A DNA stretch of 64,000 nt, from the NCBI RefSeq assembly GCF_014839805.1, contig NC_051116.1, positions 7,793,556-7,857,555 of the forward strand. The letters run 5' to 3'. This DNA is from Manduca sexta. Taxonomy: Eukaryota > Arthropoda > Insecta > Lepidoptera > Sphingidae. Shown here piece by piece: positions 10,967 through 22,138 of the stretch. Below the pieces are notes generated by a model that made no database searches, was not told the origin of the DNA, and worked only from the letters and a program-made list of their open reading frames with translations. Numbering within the stretch: position 1 is the first letter of the stretch; every line of letters begins with the position of its first letter. The position numbers and the translations under genes were made by a program.

Positions 10967-11063
10967 CTGTGGCACCGCAATGGTTGCAGTTCATACACCG
11001 CCGGGATATGCCGTCTCGATTAACTGTCCTGGGTCTAGGCTCTAGACGACATTGTGTTGGTAA

Positions 11064-12214
11064 CTAAAAGCCTTCCGTCTCAAAGTTCGAAACACACAAT
11101 ATACACGTTGTTTTTTAACAAAGGATTTCTCGACTCAACATTAAAATACATAAAAAAAACACTCCGATCTTGAGTAAGATAAAATATTAAAATGATTTAA
11201 CACTCAAACAAATCTGAAGTGTCAAAATGTCATTAATTTCAGTTGCCAGTGTAATAAAAATCTGTACCCATAAATTCATTAATTAAAAAATAAAGTCCAG
11301 ACATGTTTTAGCTGATTATTGTATTTCTGTCAATGCAAGTACACGTGACCATTTGTTTGTTGTTCGAACAATTAATACTTTCTCTTTTTTTACCAGCTAT
11401 TTGGAGTTTGGTCATAATTATTAAGTAAAATATATTATTTTATAACAATATATTTGAGATCAATAATATATTTAATACATATATTATAGATTAAAGTACA
11501 AGCATATTTATTGTACATATTTACTTTTTTTTCCATTTAAAAAGGGAATTTGTTATGAATTGGTATCAATTCGCCATATTAGCAGTAAATGATCCGGTGT
11601 TTCATTTGCAACAATTAAACAACTTTTTTTTTCATATCTTTTAAACCCCATTCGCTTATCACTGAAATAAATACAAATGAAGTAATAATTAAAATGATGA
11701 TTTTTTGTGGATGTTTGGTTAAGACGCATGACTGACGCAAAGATAGCCTGGTTTTGGGCATTGTCCTTTACAATTGTATAATTTGAAACATTAAATCACA
11801 TAAAAAACCGCGATGAAATCCGAAAAAATGTTTAATTCGATGTCGAACATTCGGGTAAGCATAAAAAATTATGAAAAACAACTTCAAAAACAAGATTCAA
11901 CTTTGCTATTAAACACAGTAAATACACATGATCTCTATATGCTATACTACGTCGGCAGCCGAGTTCGCTCGCGGTTTATGCGGTATTGTATTCAATGTGT
12001 GGTCAGTAACAACCGAACAATGCAGATCACAATCGACAGCAATGTTACTGTTCTATTTAATTGGTTATTTATTAATTTGTCATTACTTATATGATTTTAA
12101 AGCTTGATATACGAATTATTAAGTTTTATTTGCGACTGCATTGGCTTGACATATTCCCGGTATAAAAGACTATTGTTATCCGGGATGAAAAAACAAACAA
12201 TCACGTCATTATCT
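11064..12214. other. Gene-free AT-rich stretch
   Basis: No gene seen, apart from a short Repeat-F piece at 11806-11860. A 93-codon plus-strand frame (11813-12094) begins inside that repeat and has no recognisable domain. Confidence 0.4.
11806..11860 (+). repeat. Repeat-F 3' fragment
   Basis: Reads 'aaccgcgatgaaatccgaaa' and 'gtttaattcgatgtcgaac', the usual right end of Repeat-F ('aaccgcgataaaatccg ... tgtctaacattcgcgtaa'). Confidence 0.6.
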
Positions 12215-12440
12215 TCGAACGGGTAGGCAGATGTGCTCCCAAGGCATATGTTATAGTATTCCGTCCCATATGGTATGGGACGGAATACACGATATGAATA
12301 TGATATGGCGAGCCTATCGCAATATCTGGTACAAATTCAGGACCGCGGATTGTTGAGCAGTAAAACAAATATCACTACCCGACCTAGGATGCTAACCTGG
12401 GACTTCAGAATCGTACCACACGCAATACACCAACCCTGGG
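12213..12440 (-). repeat. SINE-A copy with an internal inverted duplication
   Basis: On the plus strand the order is reversed SINE-A: 'gggtaggcagatgtgctccc', 'attccgtcccat', 'ggcgagcctatcgcaatatc', 'caaattcaggac', 'aaatatcactacccgacct', then 'acaccaaccctggg'. In the middle, the 'attccgtcccata' block is followed at once by its own reverse complement, making a 15-bp perfect hairpin (12256-12270 with 12274-12288). Confidence 0.7.
12256..12288. repeat. 15-bp perfect hairpin inside SINE-A
   Basis: The arms are 'gtattccgtcccata' and 'tatgggacggaatac' around a three-base loop 'tgg'. In other SINE-A copies this site reads 'ccgtcccatgatgtgatag' without an inverted copy, so the second arm is an acquired inverted duplication. 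Confidence 0.85.
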
Positions 12441-13317
12441 ACCACCGGCGCCCGATAACCCGTTTGTGTTAACTACTAACTGATGACTCAGATACGAAAT
12501 ATATAATAATAGATAGTGAACTCGTTTGGAAAAAAAGTACACTGACCGCAACGAAGCAGGCAAATACAAATACAAACGTTTATACGCACAAATATAAGAT
12601 AAGTATATTAGAATACATTTGTAAATAATTATAGCTTCTGAACTTGTAATTTTTCGTATAAATTGTACTGGTGTCACGCTAGCCTGCCCGCCAATCGGCC
12701 GTCACGGACTACCAAAAACATTTATCGATCGTCAAGCGGTTATAATGTTTGCTTTTCAATTATACGTGTTTTAATGCGGTGCGTTTGTATAGGGGTGGAC
12801 AGATGTACAGTTAACCGCTAATTAATAAACACGGAACGTACATGAATTCAGAGTTAATGTGGAGTGTTAAAGTGTACATTAATTTGGGACTGATTTACAA
12901 GATATTTTAATATCCATCGTCTAAGGTAAGATTTCCAACCCCAGGAATAATTGTGTCCAACATGGCAGTGACGTCATGATACTACATAAATCATGTCATA
13001 AGAATAATGCGTTGCGTGGGCGCAGATCGCAGTTCTGCTTACCTCGTGAGCAAGCGCGCGTTTCACGACTTCTCTGTAAATGCCACTCGTCAAATATGAC
13101 TACTGAATATAACTTACACTGTCAAATATACTCCCAAATAAATAGTAATGAAGTAAGTTTTAACTAAATCGACTATCGAACATTAAAATTAAACTATTTT
13201 TTGGATTTTATCTTAGGCAGGAATCTCTTTGGAGAGGATTTGTGGCTTGTCTAGTCGCAGATAATGATTGAAGCCTCCTTCAGAGCGTTGAGCGACTGCA
13301 GACTACGTACACACTGA
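12441..13317. other. Gene-free stretch
   Basis: No gene seen. A perfect TGACGTCA lies at 12969-12976. The minus frame 12405-12677 overlaps SINE-A and AT-rich DNA and is not supported. Confidence 0.4.
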
Positions 13318-13395
13318 AACGTCAGGAGAAAACTAAAACATTAAAACCGCGATAAAATTCGAAAAATAGTTTAATTGTGATGTCTAACACTCGCG
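13318..13395 (+). repeat. Repeat-F fragment
   Basis: Contains 'gaaacgtcaggagaaaacta', 'aaaaccgcgataaaattcg' and 'tgatgtctaacactcgcgtc', in the standard order of Repeat-F. Confidence 0.65.
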
Positions 13396-13490
13396 TCAAC
13401 ATTGCGTGTCGAACTTGATTGGCTGATAATAATTAGTTCAACTTAGGAGACCAAATAAAATAAAATACTTAATAATTTTCTATTTTTTTA

Positions 13491-13645
13491 TATTATGGAA
13501 GGCACTAAAGTTTATAAACGAATGATTCATTAAATCGAGTGAGCGTCCTCTGTAATCAGCCGCCCCTAAGAGGCGACCGCCCATAGGCGGCCTATACGGC
13601 CTGTTTACAAATCCAGAACTGGCGAAGGGTGATATTATTCGAAAG
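13491..13645 (+). repeat. Repeat-G, copy 1
   Basis: Runs 'tattatggaaggcactaaa', 'taaatcgagtgagc.tcctctg', 'cccataggcggcctatacgg', 'acaaatccagaactgg'. Only two copies were seen; the other is at 30645-30772, same strand. Family unassigned. Confidence 0.65.
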
Positions 13646-13683
13646 GGAATCCGACATAACATAATTAGTAATTACTAATAATT

Positions 13684-13796
13684 ATGCATAAATGCGGTCT
13701 GCAAATCGATCTAATGATAATTAGATTTTACATAAACAAAAGAGAAGCCGGCGGGAATCTGGTTATATACATAAATCCTTCGCCACTGGTAAGTAG
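13684..13796 (+). repeat. Repeat-E copy
   Basis: Reads 'gcataaatgcggtctgcaaa', 'ctaatgataattagatttta', 'agaagccggcgggaatc', 'ccttcgccactgg'. The 103-codon frame that starts at 13684 lies largely in this repeat and should not be annotated as a gene. Confidence 0.7.
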
Positions 13797-14090
13797 ACGA
13801 TTACCAGAAAGAAATAAAAAGATAAAGGCTCAAAGTCCATTAAGGGAGGATAACTATAAAAATCCGCTTAGCATTTTTAGATTCGATAGCACGCATTCCC
13901 ATGCATGTCTTGCGTTTTCCGGAAAATCCCGGAGCGCCGCACAAAATCTACCGGTCCGATTTCCGGTCACGTACCGAATCGGAAAGTATAATTAATTGAA
14001 ACAAGATAACGAAGACACACGCGCGGGCGCTTCTAATGGATCCTAACGATGGGACGGTAGGGCGTGTACACACCGGAACCGGTCACGGTT
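13797..14090. other. Unassigned unique stretch
   Basis: Locally GC-richer ('cccggagcgccgcacaaaat', 'cgcgcgggcgcttctaatgg') without a recognised gene or repeat. Confidence 0.4.
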
Positions 14091-14281
14091 AAAGACATTA
14101 TAGCCAGTATAACTGGACATAATAAGACTTAACATCTCATGTTTCAGGATGGCGAGCGCAGTGGAATACCAAACAATACTTTGTAATTCAAGGTGTTGAT
14201 GTTTCTACTGTTTATGGGCGGTCGTATCGCTTACCATTAGCCGAACGGCAAGCTCGTCTCGTCATTCAAAGTAACAAAAAA
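14091..14281 (+). repeat. Repeat-C, 5'-truncated
   Basis: Carries 'ggatggcgagcgcagtggaa', 'tttctactgtttatgggcgg' and 'gctcgtctcgtcattcaaag' plus an A-rich end. The first ~100 bases of the family are missing. Confidence 0.8.
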
Positions 14282-14814
14282 ATATATTTTTTTGATCATG
14301 TTTCATATCTTTTATTGATAGGCAAGTAAATAACCCAGACGATAAGTTGATCAACAAATAGAAAAATAAAATCAACTATTAATGTAGTATAATAAAAAAT
14401 CTTGCAATTTTTTATTTTTTTATTGAGTTCCGGAAAATAATATAGTTATAAGAGAATAAAAATCAATATTTTTGTAACGTCACATTCAATCTACGTGTTT
14501 CACGGTAAACGGATCGGTCTCGGTATTTAGTGTGAACTGTACCTTACCCGATTCCCGATCGGATGGCTTGATTGTCCGATTGTTTCCATTGAAAATGACA
14601 ACGGTTTTGTATTATTTTTACAAGAACCCTTCATGGTGGACGTTCGTATTGAGAGGGGGAGCTAACATTGGATCTGAATGGAACTTGAATACATAAAGGT
14701 TGTTTAAAACGGTGCGTCGGTTATTAAACGTGTAATTTGAGTGTTTTTCAGCAGTAGATTTGAAAAGATTCTGGTTAATTTTTAGTTAAAACTAGCATTT
14801 GCTTACAGCTTTGC

Positions 14815-14985
14815 GCGAGTGAATGAGTTTTCCGTAATAAAAGTCCCGCCTTATATTTTCCCGGGATAACAGTAGCCTCAAACCTTCCCAGGGGCCTAAA
14901 CTATCTCAGTAGTTTTTGAGAAAATCGATAACATACAGACAAACAGAAAAAGGGACTTGTTTTTTAATATGTATAGATTTTACCG
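14815..14985 (+). repeat. 'gcttcgc'-class repeat
   Basis: Contains 'ttttcccgggataacagtag', 'cctcaaaccttcccaggggc', 'ctcagtagtttttgagaaa', 'acatacagacaaacag' and 'taatatgtatagatt'. It closely parallels 41641-41858. Confidence 0.7.
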
Positions 14986-15940
14986 CAAATTTCTACTGCG
15001 TTCTATCGAAAATGATCGTTGAGCACTTGAAATTTTGTGATAGTAAGTAATCGTAGCTGCACCTTAATATTTCTCACTCACAATGCCATAGAAGTTGCGT
15101 AACCGTTTTTTTTGTTAATTACGGCGAAATATAAAAATCTCACAAATCACGGAGCCACATTCTGTTTCGAAAGAAATTTTAACTTAAAAACAAATTAAGA
15201 AGTGTAAAAAATAAACAACGTTTTAACCGGAATATAATGGACCGGAAAAAATCATAACACAAACAACAGAGCTGTTGAAAAACAAAAGTAATATAGCAGT
15301 TCTAATTTGGGTATTTTTTGCTTTCATTTCACGGCCCGCGCCGGGATTTCTCATCGTTACGTTTTATTATAAGCCTCATTACGCGCCTGGACGGGGGGTC
15401 GTGTGGTCGTGACACCCCAATGGTGCGCATTAACGCGTCGCAAATGGGGGTCTTAATGGTTTTTTTTTTTAAAGATACTCGACTGTGATTGTTTTGTTTT
15501 TGTAATTACTGGCGGGATTGCGTGATGATTCTTTTTAAAGTATTTTAATTTGTCACTGTTGAAATATTATTCTGCTCCGTGAATTTGACAGCATTGCAGT
15601 GTATATGGTTGTATGTTTGTTAGAAGTTAATGCAGAAGGCCCTAAACTGATTTAAATGATTTTTTGGACCATTGACATATTTTTATTCCGGAAAAGTACA
15701 CCATAGGAATTTTATACCGGAAAAAAAGTTAAAAAAAAAATACACCATACAGAGTTTTGAATCACAATACTGCGTGATCTTCTACTGCGCTCGTTAACCT
15801 GCGACATGTTGAGCCTCTCCCAGAAAACTCTTTATACAATATCCTTCAAACAGGAACAAAGGAGTGCATCCACGCGGTTGCGTGGCGGTAGATATAGACA
15901 TTCCCCTGGTCCCTACGCACAGGGCCCTCGCTTCATCATT
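14986..15940. other. Gene-free AT-rich stretch
   Basis: No gene seen. 15330-15450 is locally GC-rich ('cggcccgcgccgggatttctc', 'acggggggtcgtgtggtcg') and could be a conserved intronic block; nothing identifies it. Confidence 0.4.
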
Positions 15941-16093
15941 TCAGCCGGGAATCGTCCACTGCTGGACACAGGCCTCCCCCATTAAACGCCACAGAGACCG
16001 GTTCTGGTCCGCTCTCATCCATCGGACTCCGGCGACTCTCACCAGATCGTCGGTCCATCTTGAGGGGGGCCTGCCCACGCTGCGTCTTACGGT
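15941..16093 (-). pseudogene. LINE reverse-transcriptase C-terminal fragment
   Basis: Minus-strand translation reads 'RRSVGRPPSRWTDDLVRVAG', continues with 'VRWMRADQNRSLWRLMGEAC', then 'VQQWTIPG' and a stop. This is the usual tail of an insect non-LTR retrotransposon polyprotein, downstream of the reverse transcriptase. About 50 codons remain, uninterrupted, with a stop immediately upstream. The overlapping plus-strand frame (15864-16112) is its shadow. The same tail type ('VQQWT') recurs at 33905, 36401 and 59346. RTE-like affiliation is plausible but not proven. Confidence 0.75.
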
Positions 16094-16452
16094 TCAGGGC
16101 TCCCGTTTATGACATTCCTATCCCCAGTTTAGTCGCAAAACGTCGTAAAGACATGAATTTTTAGCGAGCTGTTACAATATCCTCGATACAACGGCAGACT
16201 TATACCTTCAGCGGATATTTGATCTTCGCAAAACTTGGGAAGCGGCATCAACTGTAGTAAAATTGGGGTTTTATCTTTACGACTGTGCACTAAGGCCCCG
16301 ATCAGAGCGCTTTAACGGAACGAAACGGTTTACGATATCTATTTTATTTTTATTTTAAAACTTTTTGACTTGAATAGGGAAGCGATTTTGGTTCTGTTTT
16401 GAAGGTGGATTTTAGGTAGGAGATGTTTTTGCGGTGCCTGCCTCGCGCCTGA

Positions 16453-16690
16453 CTGCCTCGGTGGCGTAGTACTATATGCGCGGTACGGCAGCGCTCTGTG
16501 GTCCTGGGTTCGAATCCCGGATGAAAGTAATATTTGGGTTTTTGTGTTCAGTATTAGCCCGGAGTTTGGAATTTGTGCCTGATATGGCTATAGGCTCGCT
16601 CCCTATCACATCATAGGACAGAACACACTTAGCGAAAAGTGCGTGCTCTGGTTGCGCCTCTGCATACCACTTCGGGGATAAACACGTTAA
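16453..16690 (+). repeat. SINE-A, full length, first of a tandem pair
   Basis: The tRNA-like head has a box A region 'gtggcgtagtactat' and box B 'gggttcgaatcccgg'. The body is 'gttcagtattagcccggag', 'gatatggctataggctcgc', 'gcgcctctgcataccacttc'. This is a pol III-type retroposon. The 114- and 60-codon minus frames here are antisense of the SINE. Confidence 0.85.
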
Positions 16691-16711
16691 GTTGTGTGTG
16701 CGTTTTCGCGG

Positions 16712-16862
16712 GACTTCCGCGCTCAGGTCCCGGGTTCGACCCATGATGTGATAATGGGTCTTTCTGCTCAGTACCATTCCGTAGTTTTGACATGTGCCTA
16801 GTGAATTGCACCCCACACGTCTATAAATGCCAATATTTCTGCCTACCCCTTAAAAAAGCGTA
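16712..16862 (+). repeat. SINE-A, second partial copy in tandem
   Basis: Immediately after the first copy a second one resumes with 'gctcaggtcccgggttcgac', 'gggtctttctgctcagtacc' and 'atttctgcctacccctt'. The middle is rearranged. Head-to-tail SINE pairs can arise by insertion into an older copy. Confidence 0.7.
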
Positions 16863-17190
16863 GTCACAGTATCCCATTACTTATTTTTGCTTTTGATGGC
16901 TGTGAGATTATAATAAAACTCGTAATACGACAGTAGCCTAAATTCCCATTTCAGCTTACGTTTTAATAATTTTATTACAGATCCTTTTAGACCTCTAGCG
17001 GTTTAAGAACGGATCAAACATCCCACAGTACTTTTTATTACTCGTATCTTTAATATTATCATCTAGAAATTATATGCCAACTGACGTGAACAAAAAACTT
17101 ATATATCTTACATTGTCACTACTACATTGAAAGTCAAATACAGTCAAACAGTATTGTCGGTGTGAGGGAATATATGAATAAATCGTACTG

Positions 17191-17487
17191 ACTGGTGGTA
17201 GGTGTCTCGTATGTGAGAGTCCGCCTGGGTAGATACCACTGCAATGTCTATTTCTGCCGCCAAGCAGATGTAGTCACTGTTGTGTTCCGGTTTGAAGGAT
17301 ATGTAGTCAGTCAGTCTACTGGACATAAGACTTAACATCTCATGTTTCAGAATGGCAAGCGCAGTGGAATATCACAATACTTTTTAATTTAAAGTGTTGG
17401 ATGGTGTTTCTACTGTTTATGGGCGGTCGTATCGCTTACCATCAGGCGAACGGCATGCTCGTCTCGTCATTTAAAGCAATAAAAAAA
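17191..17487 (+). repeat. Repeat-C, near full length
   Basis: Starts 'actggtggtaggtgtctcg', includes 'agagtccgcctgggtagat', 'gttccggtttgaaggat' and 'gggcggtcgtatcgcttacc', and ends 'tcgtcatttaaagcaataaa' with an A-run. Confidence 0.85.
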
Positions 17488-17654
17488 CAAACATTGTTGC
17501 AGCTTTATATGAATCGTGTTAGGAATTACAGAGTCCGTAATTTTTTTTTTTGATTTGCCATACCCGTTTTAAAATTGATAGTTATTAGTTTATTATAACA
17601 ATGATTAATAAAACTATATAACTAAACTATTACAAAGTGTTTAAAGAATTTTCA

Positions 17655-17785
17655 AATAAACGCATAAGCTGCTGAATGGATTTAGATGAAATTTGGTATA
17701 CAAATATGTTACGTCCTGGATTAACATAATGTAAGCTAACTGTCATACTTGGGTGGAACCTTAACGCGAGCGAAGCCACTAAACA
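17655..17785 (+). repeat. 'gcttcgc'-class fragment
   Basis: Has 'gctgaatggatttagatgaa', 'atttggtatacaaatatg' and 'aacgcgagcgaagccact', the target-like ending of this class. Confidence 0.6.
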
Positions 17786-18560
17786 CAAACAAATTCTTTA
17801 TCAGATTTAATTATTTAAGCCGATCATAGTATTACCAGCTTCTGAATAAAGTAGCTCGTTAAATACATATTGTCTTGGAGAAAACCCGGTTAAAACGTAA
17901 TGGCGGTAGATTTTTTACTCCCCTAACAGCGATACAACAGCGGGTGTTCGCGGGCAAAACTGACGGAGTGCATTGGTATTGTGCAAATTACAGCTCTTTT
18001 TTCGTCAGCTGTAGTTTGCAGTGTTTTTTTTATAATACGGTAGAGTTGCTGTGATTTCTTGAAGTCAAATCGGGACATTTTAAACTTTATATTTAGTAAC
18101 GCAATGTCAAAATTACCTTGTATAACTTTATATGAGGCCGCTTTTGACGGGTCCTTCTGGAAATCTTTGAACGAGACCTATGTGCAGCAGTAGACTTTAT
18201 GTTGCTAATGATGATGATGACTGAGTTATGGCCTAAGGAAAAATTCCGGGAGTATTTGATATACGTAACGATTTCTGTGTTTTGACGCACGTATGTTATC
18301 CACCTGAATATAATTCCGGAAATACCGGAATATTTTTTCCGATTAATCAAGACGACCGGGACAGACGTTGTAAACTCGTGATTTTTTCCGGTATTCTGAG
18401 ACAGATGGCATCCCTAGACTAAGGGGAGACGTCGGAATGAAGCAATCTGTTTCGCTAAACTCGTTTTTTGTTTGTTAAAATATAAAATGTGCACCGGTTT
18501 TTATATTTGAGCGGTTTAATTGGAGTAATTAGTGTTGAATTATTCAAATTATGCTGCTGC
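17786..18560. other. Gene-free stretch
   Basis: No gene seen. The 85-codon minus frame 18093-18350 lacks recognisable domains. Confidence 0.4.
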
Positions 18561-18806
18561 TGCTTATGGTAGGATATATTTTATATCCGTCCGGATAGCG
18601 ACCACCGTACACAAGGTGTTAAAACCCGCCATAGTGGCCCACGTAAGTGTCGCGTTCCGGGATCAGCTTGTGTATTACCGGTTCCAAGAGGCCGGCATAA
18701 TTGTGTCGACTGCCGAGGGGTAATCATGTTTCGTCAGTCAACATTACATTGGACCCCACTCTACTAACCATGAGGTGTAGCGTGGTCACTTTGTTGTGCA
18801 GGTTTA
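18561..18806 (-). repeat. Repeat-B, full length
   Basis: On the plus strand it reads 'ggtaggatatattttatatc', 'ccgtccggatagcgaccacc', 'gtgtcgcgttccgggatcag', 'ggccggcataattgtgtcga', 'ccccactctactaaccatga', 'ggtcactttgttgtgc'. A diagnostic full copy on the minus strand. The 63-codon frame 18532-18723 is inside it. Confidence 0.85.
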
Positions 18807-21039
18807 ACAAAAATAGGGGTATACACTTTAATTAATTATTCATTGTGTTTAAATGGCAAATAACGAATATTTATTTTCTCTCGATTCGAGTTGTCAAATT
18901 AGATAAGCACGAACCCACTTGACGCCTGAAACAGATCTTTAGATAAGCGAATTTCCGAATTAACATATATATGCTACATTTTATCACACAAAAGTTCAAA
19001 GAATATTTAATTTGAAAAAATGGTGGCCACGCGAGCAAGGCAGCGAGAAAAAATCGCACTGAAAATCAACAGTATGTCATAAATTTAATCAGTAATAACT
19101 GTACATTTTTAATGCTCTGTGGTGCCAGCCTTTTAGGCCGAAACGTTTGTGTTCCGTTCGACGTAGAATACATTAATATAAAATTAGACTAACCACTAAT
19201 TTTGTTAAACGAATTAATAATAAGCGAGTAAAATGTACAACAGCCATTTAGTTAATATAAATTTTAATGTATTGAATGTTGATTCTTAGGCTGTGTGCAC
19301 AATGAGGCGACAAGTTAGAAAGTGTAAACAAAATAAAAAATGTCCCGGCAACAGGAATTATAGACAGAAATTAAACTGTTACAACTATAATAATATGACT
19401 TTTCATCAAATTGTAATTATAGTTTGTTCAGAAAGAGAACCGTCGTGGCCGAAAAGTGAACTAACTTTCGAAATTTTACATAACAACCCTTCCCCGCCAT
19501 TGGGTAAATGTTAAACTCATTTGTAATGTCGTATTGCCTTGTTATAAACGCTTTTGCGTGTTGTTTTTAAGGTTTTTTGTATAGAAACATACTAGAATTG
19601 AACAAAAGAGGTAATTAAGAACAGTGGCGACCTCAAATCCCACGACGGTTATCTTTCTGAACAGATTATAGTACTCATCGCGCTAGCACAAAATTTGAAG
19701 ATTATTTATTAAAAAACACCCCTGAAAGACCGTAACCTCAGGACTTGCACTTGGTACCTTTCGAAATTGTCAAGCGACACAAAGTCAACTCCATAACCAC
19801 TAAAACCGTAATTTCCTGCTATAACATTTTATAAACTAACTTCACTATCGCTCATTTTATTTGAAACCAATTGTAAAACGTACAGCCAATATTCCATTAA
19901 TTCTCTAGCAGTCATGAATAGATATTGCATAACGAGAAATACCGCAGAATAGAATAATTATAGTTGAATTATTACACATTGTGGGTGGCCGTTAGCGATA
20001 CACGTTCAATATCAAATTATTGTGCTATTGTGTGTTGATTTTAGTTATCGTTAGGGTTTATGCAGACTGAGTATTTTATACGTGCGTTTTTAGGGGAAAA
20101 TATTTGTAAGTTACAGTTCAGTATATACAGTTATTAATAATTGCATTGTTTTAGTTGCGCTTGAATCTTCTATGCGTACTAAATACGCCTTAAGCATAAG
20201 CTCTAATGCATTCAGCTATTGTAGCGTGTAACGTATATAAGGTTCGCTAAGTATGTCAGGTATTACAAATATATATATTGCATAAGAACCTAGAAGTATG
20301 TGTCGGTAGTATCTAAGGACCTTTGAGTTTAAAAGGTGAAAGTGCTCCATTGTTACAAGATACTCTGATCATGTAGATGCTGGTTTACAAGAGTTTGTGT
20401 GACGAGTGTGAGCTATGAGAACTGGATGCTGTATACCCGAGTCAAACAGCTCATTCACGGAATATGTATAATAATGAACCATGTCAGTATTTATTAAAAA
20501 AAAATCTTCTATTTAGGGGTTATTGAGACTCCTTGGCAATAATGTTGATTCATTAGTTAACGTCTAATTGCCATGTTGTCAAAGGAAAACTTCATGATCA
20601 AGATGTATATCGAAAACTTGGGTAGTTTAATGTAATTATTATTTAGTTAATTAAAGTTATATATTTTTAGAAACATGTCACATTGACGGATTACAGGCCC
20701 ATCACTTATCATATTATAATAGGAGGAAAATGTGGGATTCATAAGGCATAATCGGCAACGCTTCCATAATTTGTCTCGGTCGTATTTAATCTTTTTATAC
20801 AGGCTTCAAATACATTTTGGTTATGGTGTTGTAGTAGGCCATATCGTAAATTAATTGACCTACTAATACGTCTAAAATATTTATTCCAATTTAATGTTTA
20901 CTTATTTTCATAAAAATTATATTATCTTATGTTATTTTGGAAAAAATGTCTTATGAAATTTTTTAAGTGAAATGGGCTCCATGCATATACTCAGTAGGCT
21001 GCAGATTTGGTATAGCTGATTTTTATATTACTCGGTGTT
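18807..21039. other. Longest stretch without a recognised gene or repeat
   Basis: About 2.2 kb of AT-rich DNA. No gene, SINE or LINE fragment was recognised. The 73-codon plus frame 19293-19514 has four cysteines in its first half but no known motif and was not accepted. Confidence 0.45.
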
Positions 21040-21320
21040 TCTCGCAGATCCGTCCGTGAAATTTTTTTTCCGCTCTAAAGGGCCCTAAAACTCTATAGCT
21101 ATATATAGCGTCATCTGTACCACGCCAGCGCTATCTATTTACAAAAAATGATTTAACATCCCTTAATTTCCTAGAGGAGCAAATTATCGTCATAAAAGTA
21201 GTCCAGGACATGATATACCCTTGTATCAAATTTCATGGAAATCTATTTAGCTGTTTCTGCGTTTACTTCTAACAAACATCCAAACACTCGCATGCTTTCG
21301 CATTTATAATATTAGTAAGA
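21040..21320 (+). repeat. 'gcttcgc'-class repeat
   Basis: Includes 'ccaggacatgatataccctt', 'gtatcaaatttcatggaaat', 'agctgtttctgcgtttactt', 'caaacatccaaacactcgc' and 'cgcatttataatattagtaa', in the same order as at 28570-28850. Confidence 0.65.
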
Positions 21321-21566
21321 TTATATATTATGTTTATAGGCAGTGAAGATCACTCACAATCTCGTGTCACTTGCTATTTGCGTATGCATAGAAAAAAAAC
21401 ATGTAATAACAATAAATGAAATCGCTATTGTCGCGTCTGTCACTGTGAACGCGTCCTTACTTCCTTTGAATTCGTACTGCGTTTCCTGAAACGTGCACTT
21501 TTAACTTCGCAGAAGTGTCTGTCCGTTCGTGCTTGAATTGTTAAGCATTAACCGGAATAATGTCTA

Positions 21567-21815
21567 GTTTTGACTCGGCCTACTGAACTTATTTGTCGTT
21601 TCGGAAAAAAGCTTGGAGGTACCTTTCTCGCCTTTAACTCCGACAGGATAGGCAGAGGTTAAACCTGTGCGCTTTTCGATAGAGTTCCGTCTCATGATGT
21701 GGAGCCTATTGCTATACTTATAGGGCACTAATTCCAGACTCTGAGCCGATACTGGGCAGGAAAACTCAATGATTGCCCGATCTGAATTCAAACCCGGGAC
21801 CTTTGAGCAATATCG
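21567..21815 (-). repeat. SINE-A copy
   Basis: Reverse order on the plus strand: 'acaggataggcagaggtta', 'ttccgtctcatgatgtgg', 'ccagactctgagccgatact', 'cccgatctgaattcaaaccc' and 'gggacctttgagc'. Box B is decayed. The 75-codon minus frame 21564-21791 is the SINE itself. Confidence 0.75.
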
Positions 21816-21820
21816 TTGGT

Positions 21821-21945
21821 TTTTTTATACATGCAAAGTGACCCCACTGCTCCTGATGGTAAGTGGAGTGGGGTCCAATAGAATGTCGACTGACGAGAGA
21901 TGATTACCCTTCAACAGTCGACACGATTATGTCAGAAAGTCGTAC
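21821..21945 (+). repeat. Repeat-B, 5' half
   Basis: Reads 'tttttatacatgcaaagtga', 'ccccactgctcctgatggta', 'agtggagtggggtccaatag', 'aatgtcgactgacgagagat', then 'acagtcgacacgattatg' and stops. It abuts the SINE-A at 21815. The mariner element starts 70 bp further on. Confidence 0.8.
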
Positions 21946-22015
21946 CTCTTACACAGTACAACTTCGCCGATATTAAACATCTAGGTTATCTCAAAGCTTA
22001 TACAAATGTAAATAC

Positions 22016-22042
22016 CTAGTCTTGCCATAAATATTGTAATAA
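22016..22042 (+). repeat. Mariner terminal inverted repeat, 3' side of transposase
   Basis: The first 27 bp inside the TA. They begin 'cctagtcttgccataaat' and match the other end at 22 of 27 positions. Confidence 0.88.
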
Positions 22043-22138
22043 AGAAAAAAGAAAATTGTTAACTGCAAATAACATTTATTACTTTTACAGTGTGTCAGTT
22101 TAATACATAAATATAAAACAATTAAAAATATAAAAAGC

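Noticed and set aside
10929..11063. Alternative 45-codon exon with 'CMNCNHC' cysteine cluster
   Set aside because: It ends in phase 0 at the GTAAGT donor, but the following exon then gives a stop after five codons. The plus strand is open here too, so it was not annotated separately.
13684..13995. 103-codon plus-strand open frame
   Set aside because: Starts in and is largely made of a Repeat-E copy; a similar frame start occurs at the Repeat-E copy at 58467.
16505..16525. tRNA-like box B 'gggttcgaatcccgg'
   Set aside because: Part of SINE-A, with no acceptor stem or anticodon arm; not a tRNA gene. The same applies to the boxes at 26420, 34761 and 50347.
16472..16816. 114-codon minus-strand open frame
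   Set aside because: It lies entirely in two SINE-A copies on the opposite strand.
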